This document shows, in pieces, positions 58,190 through 64,000 of a stretch of 64,000 nucleotides of DNA. Position 1 is the stretch's first letter, and the number at the start of each line of letters is the position of its first letter. A model generated the notes under the pieces. It saw only the letters and a program-made list of their open reading frames with translations, made no database searches and was not told the DNA's origin. The DNA comes from Flavobacterium sp. (GTDB lineage Bacteria > Bacteroidota > Bacteroidia > Flavobacteriales > Flavobacteriaceae), in NCBI RefSeq assembly GCF_004211145.1, contig NZ_SEBS01000003.1, positions 124,001 to 188,000 on the forward strand. Reading direction: 5' to 3'. The position numbers were made by a program, and so were the translations under genes.

Positions 58190-59890
58190 ATGAAATTCAT
58201 GTTTCGTTCCCCGTTTTTTATCGTGTTCACGGCGCTGATCGTGATTAGTTGCAACATGCCTGAAAAGGAAAAAGCGAACGATTCATTGGTAAAAAAAGCC
58301 GTGAGCGACGGATATGCGCTCCAAATTAAAGGTGCCGATTTCGAACAAAAAGGCCAGACTGACAGCGCATTCAACTATTATTTCAAAGCGAAAGAGAAGT
58401 TCACGTTCGCGAAAGACAGTCTGCGTAAAGCACACGTATTGCTTGTCATGGCGAATATCCTCAGGAAGTACAACGACTACGCCGAAATGCAGGCGCTCGA
58501 CATAGAAGCGTTGGACGTTATGGGGCGAAACACCTACTATCACGCAACCATTTACGCCGACCTGGGCATCAGTTTCATGAACCTGCATGAGTATGAAAAT
58601 GCCGTCGGTAAGTATAACAAGGCGATTGAATTCAGCGCCACGGTTGCCGATTCGCTAACGATGGTCAATAATATCGCTTACGTCGAAATCAGTCGTCGGA
58701 ATTACAAGAAAGCCCACGATCTATTGTTGCCGGCTGTGAATTCCACGCACATTTCGGACAGGCTGGAAACCCAGGCGCGCATCATCGACAACCTCGGGTA
58801 CAGCAAATTCAAACTCGACATGCCTAACACGTTACCTATGTTGGAACGCGGGCTGTTTCTTCGCGACAGTATCGGCGATGACTTCGGCGCGATCACAAGC
58901 CACATGCATTTGGCGTCGTTTTACAGGGGATCCGATATCGGGAAAGCGATTTTCCACGCGAAATCGGCCCAACAGAAAGCCACGGCAACGAATTCGGCCG
59001 ACGACAGGCTCGAAGCACTTTCATTTCTAATCGAACATGCGTCGGATCCCGAAGCTAAAAAATACGCCAAAATATACGTTCGCGTGAACGACAGCCTAAG
59101 GACGGCGCGCCAGGAAGCACGTAATTATTTCGCGGCACTCAAGTACGACTACAAGAAAGAACACGAAAAAACGCTTAGGGCGCGAGCCGAGAAAGCCGAA
59201 CAGGAAAACAAGACGCTGCTTTGGATCATCGCGACGATAGCAGCCATTACTGCAGGTTTTATCATCGTGATGCGCATCGTCTCAAGAAATAAGAAAGAAC
59301 GTTGGAAAGCCGCTTATGATGCCGAAATCCGAATTTCCACACGGCTGCACGATGAACTTGCGAACGAAGTCCATCAGAGTTTGCTCATTGCCGAAAACCG
59401 CGATCTGAACATCGGCGAGGAAAAGGAAAAATTGCTCGATACGCTTGAAGATATTTACCGAAAGACACGTTCGATATCGAGGGAAAATGCGCCCGTTGCC
59501 GTCGGTCCGGGATTTTCGAAGCGACTGCGCGAACTCATCGGGCATTATATGTCGACCGACTGCAACATTATTACCGATGGTCTCGACTCGGTAAAGTGGG
59601 ACGATCTTGACGAACCAAAAAAAGTCGCGGTGCATCGCCTGGTGCAGGAATTTCTCGTGAACATGAAAAAGCACAGCGGCTGTTCGCATGCACTTTTGCG
59701 CTTCGGTACATCGGGAAAAATGCTGCTGTTGGATTATTCCGACAATGGCAAAGGCGCCGAATCTGAAAACCTCGACCAAAAAAACGGGCTCGCGATTATG
59801 GAAAACCGTATTCTCGCACTTAAGGGAACGATTACATTTGAACCGCAGCCCGGGAAAGGTTTTCGGGCGCATGTAGAAATCCCAATGTAA
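58190..59890 (+). CDS. Lipoprotein-type TPR sensor histidine kinase
   Basis: 566 residues. The N-terminus carries a lipobox (IVISCNMPE, Cys21), unusual for a kinase. Residues about 40-310 are TPR repeats (YNDYAEMQALDIEALDVMGR; LHEYENAVGKYNKAIEFSAT). One membrane helix lies at about 345-365. The histidine box is TRLHDELANEVHQSL with His387. The ATP-binding part has FLVNMKKHSGCSHALLRFG (N box), SDNGKGAE (G1) and the closing PGKGFRAHVEIPM. It phosphorylates the response regulator encoded 8 bases later. Confidence 0.87.
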   Translation: MKFMFRSPFFIVFTALIVISCNMPEKEKANDSLVKKAVSDGYALQIKGADFEQKGQTDSAFNYYFKAKEKFTFAKDSLRKAHVLLVMANILRKYNDYAEMQALDIEALDVMGRNTYYHATIYADLGISFMNLHEYENAVGKYNKAIEFSATVADSLTMVNNIAYVEISRRNYKKAHDLLLPAVNSTHISDRLETQARIIDNLGYSKFKLDMPNTLPMLERGLFLRDSIGDDFGAITSHMHLASFYRGSDIGKAIFHAKSAQQKATATNSADDRLEALSFLIEHASDPEAKKYAKIYVRVNDSLRTARQEARNYFAALKYDYKKEHEKTLRARAEKAEQENKTLLWIIATIAAITAGFIIVMRIVSRNKKERWKAAYDAEIRISTRLHDELANEVHQSLLIAENRDLNIGEEKEKLLDTLEDIYRKTRSISRENAPVAVGPGFSKRLRELIGHYMSTDCNIITDGLDSVKWDDLDEPKKVAVHRLVQEFLVNMKKHSGCSHALLRFGTSGKMLLLDYSDNGKGAESENLDQKNGLAIMENRILALKGTITFEPQPGKGFRAHVEIPM

Positions 59891-59898
59891 AACGTACC

Positions 59899-60567
59899 AT
59901 GATGTTCAAGAAAGTATTAGTTGCGGAAGACTTTGACGGTTACAATATTGCCGTCGCCGAGGCCTTGAAAGCGCTCGAGATCACCAATACCGACCACGCG
60001 CCCTGGTGTGACGAGGCGTTGCTCAAAATGGTGCGCGCGCTTGAAGACGGCAATGCGTTCGACTTGCTCGTATCAGATCTGTCGTTCAAACCCGACCATC
60101 GCACGGCAAAACTCACGGGAGGCGAGGAACTCATAGCCGCCGCACGAGAGTTGCAACCCGATATCAAGATTTTGGTGTATTCGATAGAAGATCGGCCGCA
60201 TCCGCTGCAATACTTGTTCAACGAACTAAATATAGACGGTTACGTGCTCAAAGGCCGGAATAATATTCCCGAAATCCGCAAGGCCATCACCGCGATCGCG
60301 ATCGGCGAGCAGTATATTTCGCCCCAAATTTCCCACGTGCTTCAAGACAGGACGTTGCATGAAATCGAGGAATACGACCGCGAACTCATGAAAATGCTTT
60401 CAGAAGGAGTGAGCCAGGCTGAGATTTCACTTCTGTTACAAAACCGTGGCATAAACCCGAACAGTGTGTCGAGTATAGAAAAACGGATCAACAGGCTCAA
60501 GATTACCTTGCGCGCCAACAACAATGTGCATCTGATCGTGATCGCAAAAGATCTCGGACTCGTATAA
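59899..60567 (+). CDS. Response regulator with divergent DNA-binding domain
   Basis: 222 residues. The receiver domain has VLVAEDFDG with the acidic pair (Glu10-Asp11), phospho-acceptor Asp60 in LLVSDLSF, Ser95 in VYSIED and Lys118 in YVLKGRNN. The C-terminal 70 residues end MLSEGVSQAEISLLLQNRGI with SVSSIEKRINRLKITLRANN, which resembles a LuxR-type helix-turn-helix with weak conservation. It lies 8 bases after its sensor kinase. The first two residues are MM; the second is an equally good start. Confidence 0.84.
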   Translation: MMFKKVLVAEDFDGYNIAVAEALKALEITNTDHAPWCDEALLKMVRALEDGNAFDLLVSDLSFKPDHRTAKLTGGEELIAAARELQPDIKILVYSIEDRPHPLQYLFNELNIDGYVLKGRNNIPEIRKAITAIAIGEQYISPQISHVLQDRTLHEIEEYDRELMKMLSEGVSQAEISLLLQNRGINPNSVSSIEKRINRLKITLRANNNVHLIVIAKDLGLV

Positions 60568-60568
60568 T

Positions 60569-61378
60569 ATGGGAAAACGGTTTTTATGGTTGCTGTTCAC
60601 GTTGCTGCTTTGCGCCTCACTGCAGGCTCAAATGCGATTTTGTTCATGGAATTTGTGCGACATGGGCAAGTCGAAATCCGGAGCCACGATCACTTTCATG
60701 GCGCAAACCTTAAAAAACTACGACCTGATTGCGTTGCAGGAAGTTGTCGCGGGGCCTGAAGGCGCAAAAGCCGTCGCGAAACTCGTCGACGCCTTAAACC
60801 GAACGGGAGCAAAATGGGAATACGCCATAAGTTTGCCCACGAGCGGCACGCGGCAGAAACGCGAACGATATGCGTTCCTGTGGAAAAAGTCGAAAGTAGC
60901 AATGAAAGGCAAACCCTGGCTTGACGCACATTTCGCCGACGAGATTGAGCGCGAGCCATTCTTCGGGACATTTACGTACGAAAAAAATGACTTCACGATC
61001 GTGAACTTCCATGCGATAACCAAGAAACTGCAACCCGAAACCGAAATAAAATTCTTTAAGTTCTATCCCGAAAAATACAAAGATCTCAACCTCATATTCG
61101 CGGGTGATTTCAATTGCGCTCAGTCACATACGGTTTTCAATCCGATACGGAAAATGGGATTCCAACCTGTACTTGTCGATGCTAAAACCACGATGCGGCA
61201 AAAGTGTAAAGGCGATGATTGCCTGGCATCGGAGTTCGACAATATTTTCTACAAAACGACTCGGGCGAAAACGCAGGAATCCGGCGTCGTGAATTTCTAT
61301 TTGTCGTTTTCCAGTCTGCACGAGGCGAGGAAAATTTCGGATCATTTGCCGATTTGGACATTGCTTACATTCGATTGA
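60569..61378 (+). CDS. Secreted endonuclease/exonuclease/phosphatase-fold protein
   Basis: 269 residues. A signal peptide (1-20) is followed by the EEP core: FCSWNLCDMGKSKSGATITF (Asn/Mg ligands), LIALQEVVAGPEGAKAVAKL with Gln-Glu, AGDFNCAQSHTVF (GDFN) and ISDHLPIWTLL (SDH). These are the DNase I-like catalytic residues. It may degrade extracellular DNA or act as a phosphatase. It is encoded immediately after the response regulator, a hint of shared expression only. Confidence 0.88.
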   Translation: MGKRFLWLLFTLLLCASLQAQMRFCSWNLCDMGKSKSGATITFMAQTLKNYDLIALQEVVAGPEGAKAVAKLVDALNRTGAKWEYAISLPTSGTRQKRERYAFLWKKSKVAMKGKPWLDAHFADEIEREPFFGTFTYEKNDFTIVNFHAITKKLQPETEIKFFKFYPEKYKDLNLIFAGDFNCAQSHTVFNPIRKMGFQPVLVDAKTTMRQKCKGDDCLASEFDNIFYKTTRAKTQESGVVNFYLSFSSLHEARKISDHLPIWTLLTFD

Positions 61379-61595
61379 TTTCGGCCGGTTATGGAAAACC
61401 GTAAGGAAATGATCCGGATAACGGTTACGTTTGAAAAAGCCGACAATTAATCCAGGTCGAATTTACAGATTGTAACCAAACTCCTATATTTTCAAATCGT
61501 TCACAGACAAAACCGACACATTCATCGAAAATGTCCGAATGTGTTCCACAGTAAAACAAACAGTATCGTTACTTGCCTGTTCGAAATTCTTTCAG

Positions 61596-61928
61596 ATGAA
61601 GATAAAACTACCTCATTCCGCTCTTTTGCTGCTGATTTTACTGTTGTTAAGCGGCTGTAAGGAAGACATTGCGTCGCTCGAAATAACGTCAGGAAATCAC
61701 GTAAATAAATTTTCGGAAGCCGGCATTTTACCAGGCCCGAATCAAAAACTCGACGACGAACCCGGCGACGAACTCGTCTGGGTCTGCAAAAGCGACGGCG
61801 CCACGAAATACCATCGCAACCGCGAGTGCGGAGGTTTGGGTCGGTGCACGCACAAAATCGAAAAACAAAGTAAAAAAGACGCCGAAGCTGTCGGGCTCAC
61901 GAGCTGCAGTCTCAAAAAGTGTAATTAA
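61596..61928 (+). CDS. Small Cys-rich lipoprotein
   Basis: 110 residues from the ATG at 61596. A longer frame from 61539 adds a segment without lipobox sense, so the later start is preferred. The lipobox is LLLLSGCKED (Cys21). The C-terminal 50 residues have WVCKSDGATKYHRNRECGGL, GRCTHKI and GLTSCSLKKC, six Cys in all (five in this part besides the final one). The CxxxxxxYHxxxxCxGLxxC pattern is familiar from flavobacterial proteins that may bind metal. It overlaps the next gene by one base (TAATG). Confidence 0.75.
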   Translation: MKIKLPHSALLLLILLLLSGCKEDIASLEITSGNHVNKFSEAGILPGPNQKLDDEPGDELVWVCKSDGATKYHRNRECGGLGRCTHKIEKQSKKDAEAVGLTSCSLKKCN

Positions 61929-62236
61929 TGGGTTTGAACCGGATACTGGCGTTCGTTTGCGCAGTTGCATTGGCGTGTGCGTTATTGCCGCTTCCGATCG
62001 GCTACTACACGTTTTTGAGGATTCTCGTAACCATCGGCGCGGTTTCCATTGTGTTCCAGGATGTGAATGAAAAGAAGCGTTTTTGGGCGATTCTATTTTT
62101 GATCGTGGCCGTGCTTTTCAATCCTGTCGTGCCGATTTATCTGTATCAGAAAAGTAAATGGACATGGATCGATATCGGGGTTGCCATTGCCTTCGCGGTC
62201 TATGGTGTAAGCGCTCACAGACCTCGAAATACGTAA
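61928..62236 (+). CDS. DUF6804-like small membrane protein
   Basis: 102 residues with three or four helices. The start ILAFVCAVALACALLPLPIG, followed by YYTFLRILVTIGAVSIVFQD, and the motif LFNPVVPIYLYQKSKWTWID are the DUF6804 signature. Function unknown. It overlaps the Cys-rich lipoprotein gene by one base, so the two are probably one unit. Confidence 0.78.
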   Translation: MGLNRILAFVCAVALACALLPLPIGYYTFLRILVTIGAVSIVFQDVNEKKRFWAILFLIVAVLFNPVVPIYLYQKSKWTWIDIGVAIAFAVYGVSAHRPRNT

Positions 62237-62293
62237 TTTTTTAGAAAACCGACGCGCTACGGAAATCCGTAAAATCAGTTTTCGCACAGCGCC

Positions 62294-62301
62294 TACATTT
62301 G
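62294..62301 (+). promoter_or_regulatory. -7 promoter word TACATTTG upstream of the next lipoprotein
   Basis: It matches TAnnTTTG and ends 15 bases before the ATG at 62317. It argues against the in-frame TTG at 62299, which overlaps it. Confidence 0.45.
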
Positions 62302-62316
62302 GAAAAACCAATCCAA

Positions 62317-63063
62317 ATGAAAAAAATTACATTCATCGCGATCATCGCGTCGCTGACTTCTTGCTCCACGAGCTATTTCCAGATTTATAAGACGCAACCC
62401 GTAAATGCGAGCACAGGCGTCGCGGGCAATGTCTATGAGAACGCAGAATGTCGCATTACCTACGATTTTTGGGCCGAAGGCGGAGACGCAGGATTTACGG
62501 TATTCAACAAAACCAGCGAACCGCTGACCATCAACATGGACCGCTCGTTCTATATCGTGAACGGGAAAGCGTACGATTATTACCAAGCGCGAACCTTCAC
62601 GACCTCGCAGACGGAATCCAAGACCGTGTATGCGACGGGTTATTTTTACCGCGTCAATCTGTCACAGGCCGCAGCGAGCTCGTCGGGGCATTCGACGTCT
62701 TTCGAAGAACGGCCGGAAATCACGATTCCGCCAAAGAGCAGCAAGAGTTTCAGCGAATACATCATCAATCCTTTTTACTTCAACCACTGCAACCTTGCGA
62801 AATATCCGACGCGCCGAAAGATCAAGCGACTTAACTTCAGCGTCAGCGATTCGCCTTTCGTTTTTTCGAACAATATCACTTATACGGTCGGTGGAAAAAC
62901 CAATACGCTTTCGCATGAATTTTATGTCTCGGAATTGACGAATCTTCCGCAAAGTGAAGAAATTAAGGATGTGCGGGAACAAAATTGCGATTCCAAACGA
63001 ACCGTGCGCAAACATGTAAACGCGAGTCCCGAGAATTTCTTTATCCGATACAGTAAGAAATAA
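62317..63063 (+). CDS. Putative lipoprotein, unknown function
   Basis: 248 residues from the ATG at 62317 (MKKITFIAIIASLTSCST, lipobox Cys16). The chain is beta-rich (ECRITYDFWAEGGDAGFTVF; PLTINMDRSFYIVNGKAYDY; RPEITIPPKSSKSFSEYIIN). A basic tail ends with TVRKHVNASPENFFIRY. I recognise the layout from flavobacterial hypothetical lipoproteins of this size but no function. It is followed by a terminator. Confidence 0.7.
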   Translation: MKKITFIAIIASLTSCSTSYFQIYKTQPVNASTGVAGNVYENAECRITYDFWAEGGDAGFTVFNKTSEPLTINMDRSFYIVNGKAYDYYQARTFTTSQTESKTVYATGYFYRVNLSQAAASSSGHSTSFEERPEITIPPKSSKSFSEYIINPFYFNHCNLAKYPTRRKIKRLNFSVSDSPFVFSNNITYTVGGKTNTLSHEFYVSELTNLPQSEEIKDVREQNCDSKRTVRKHVNASPENFFIRYSKK

Positions 63064-63085
63064 ATTTCCAAAGCATTAGAATTTG

Positions 63086-63112
63086 AACCGCATCATTTTG
63101 CGGTTTTTTTTT
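63086..63112 (+). terminator. Terminator after the lipoprotein gene
   Basis: AACCGCA pairs with TGCGGTT around a four-base CATT loop and runs into nine T. It lies 22 bases after the stop codon. Confidence 0.88.
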
Positions 63113-63222
63113 CGTTCAAAGTCTCAGTTTGATAAATCGCACAATGATATTACGTTACCGCCGAATTCTGTAACCTCACGGCTTGGACTTTTGCGAACTT
63201 AGAGCTACCTAATTATTGCATC

Positions 63223-64000
63223 ATGCGAACGACAACCACAAATTCAGGCATAAATGTGTTGGGCGACATTAGTTGGGGTTCGCATTTTTGTACGTTCTAC
63301 AACTCGTCCGAAGATCTTTTGGACATGATGTCATCGTTCTTCAAAGCTGGCCTGGACAACAACGAACTTTGCGTTTGGGTAATTTCGGAACCGTTGTCGG
63401 TAGGGGAAGCGCTGCTTTCGATCGAACGCGATTTCTCGCAACTCGAGGTCTATCTCGACAAAAAGCAACTCCTGATCGTTCCGTATAACGAATGGTATCT
63501 CGACCATGGGAACTTCGAAGCCCAATTCGTACTCGACCGTTGGATAAACACATATCGCCAAGCGATCGCAGACGGTTTCTCGGGGATGCGCGCGAACGGC
63601 ATCGAGTCATGGCTCACGCCCGAAACCTGGGAAGCTTTCATGGCTTACGAAGAGGCGCTCGACAAATTGATCACAAATAAAAACATCATTATCCAATGTA
63701 GTTATCCGTTGCGGAAATGTTCGGCGAAGGCGTTCGTCGATGTGGCGCACGTACACGAAAAAGTCATCGCATGTAAAAAGAAAAAATGGCACGTGCTCGA
63801 ATCGCAGCAGGTCCGGGAATCGAAGGCCCAACTTTCAGAGATCAACTACAGGCTCGAGAATCTCGTAAAAGAGCGAACCGGAAACCTTGAGAAAGCCATC
63901 AGACAACTTCAGGAAGAGGCGACGACGCGGCTTAAGACGGAAAGAAAACTCGCCGGAATCGCGCGCGACCTCGTACAACGCAACACCGATCTGCAACAAT
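63223..64000 (+). CDS. MEDS-domain sensor histidine kinase, 5' part only
   Basis: The frame is open from ATG 63223 to the right edge (about 259 residues) and continues beyond. Residues about 12-165 form a MEDS domain (GSHFCTFYNSSEDLLDMMSS, GLDNNELCVWVISEPL, WYLDHGNFEAQFVLDRW, DGFSGMRANGIESWL). This sensory domain is named after methanogens and the methylotroph DcmR. From about 200 a coiled region follows (VRESKAQLSEINYRLENLVK, then ERTGNLEKAIRQLQEE), typical of the linker before a PAS or histidine-kinase core. The core itself is outside the window, so kinase function is inferred from this linker. Confidence 0.7.
   Translation, partial: MRTTTTNSGINVLGDISWGSHFCTFYNSSEDLLDMMSSFFKAGLDNNELCVWVISEPLSVGEALLSIERDFSQLEVYLDKKQLLIVPYNEWYLDHGNFEAQFVLDRWINTYRQAIADGFSGMRANGIESWLTPETWEAFMAYEEALDKLITNKNIIIQCSYPLRKCSAKAFVDVAHVHEKVIACKKKKWHVLESQQVRESKAQLSEINYRLENLVKERTGNLEKAIRQLQEEATTRLKTERKLAGIARDLVQRNTDLQQ

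Overview
This window looks like chromosomal DNA of a Flavobacteriaceae bacterium (Bacteroidota), close to Flavobacterium but with a higher G+C than is usual for that genus. Four things support this. Several genes have TAnnTTTG -7 promoter words and lack Shine-Dalgarno sequences. There is a remnant of a T9SS-sorted protein. Typical Flavobacteria families are present (DUF3667, DUF2520, DUF6804, a fused ResB-CcsA, YtxH/holin-like pairs, MEDS sensor kinases). The menaquinone genes are spread out in the usual flavobacterial way. I found no rRNA, tRNA, CRISPR array, prophage or intact IS element. Strong codon bias leaves long open frames antisense to real genes; these were left out.

Layout. 1-6 kb (minus strand): a truncated outer-membrane beta-barrel protein, a YtxH/holin-like/small-protein cluster, an Mla-type lipid ABC transporter (mlaE-mlaF-mlaD) and an AI-2E family permease. 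6-11.5 kb (minus): MscS channel, Maf, UbiA prenyltransferase, KdsC-like phosphatase, DUF2520 protein, a carboxypeptidase-regulatory-domain protein and DUF3667, packed with overlaps. 11.6-12 kb: a decayed T9SS protein. 12.2-15.8 kb: a ResB-CcsA fusion for cytochrome c maturation. 15.8-17.2 kb: ECF sigma and anti-sigma. 17.5-20.5 kb: glutathione peroxidase, GyrI-like protein, acetyltransferase, thioredoxin-like protein. 20.6-34.1 kb: menD, menB, menA and menC interleaved with a rhodanese, CvfB-like RNA-binding protein, DinB protein, dioxygenase, C1 peptidase, a bacterial-PH pair, a metallo-hydrolase and a TPR protein. 34-41 kb (minus): hydrolase, Crp/Fnr regulator, bestrophin, DoxX-like protein, large acyl-CoA dehydrogenase, NTF2-like protein and a spermidine-synthase-like protein. 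41-46 kb (plus): M14 peptidase, Lrp regulator, ppc, DinB. 46-52.5 kb (minus): deoxyinosine glycosylase, methyltransferase, acidic protein, deoxyhypusine-synthase-like enzyme, speA, aroB. 52.7-64 kb: a lipoprotein gene broken by one in-frame stop, an esterase, a 1.4-kb non-coding repeat region, a conserved unknown membrane protein, a tiny polyproline lipoprotein, a lipoprotein-type sensor kinase with its response regulator, an endonuclease-fold protein, small lipoproteins, and the start of a MEDS-domain sensor kinase running off the window.

The most unusual content is non-coding. First, at least ten intergenic gaps hold short tandem arrays with 7-9 base units, usually as two inverted arms around a spacer. 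The word differs between sites (TTTAGGG, AGTACAA, AAATCAAC, CACGAAG, CAAGGTG and others), but the layout is the same and the arrays often begin in or right beside a stop codon. Second, the 55.3-56.5 kb gap carries two copies of an element with 98 identical bases and a large hairpin. The two stems differ in sequence by mostly paired changes, as expected of a selected structure. Third, 46.79-47.21 kb holds three tandem copies of a hairpin-plus-gene-tail unit beside a methyltransferase gene.

All calls come from reading the sequence and remembered family features; no database search was run.
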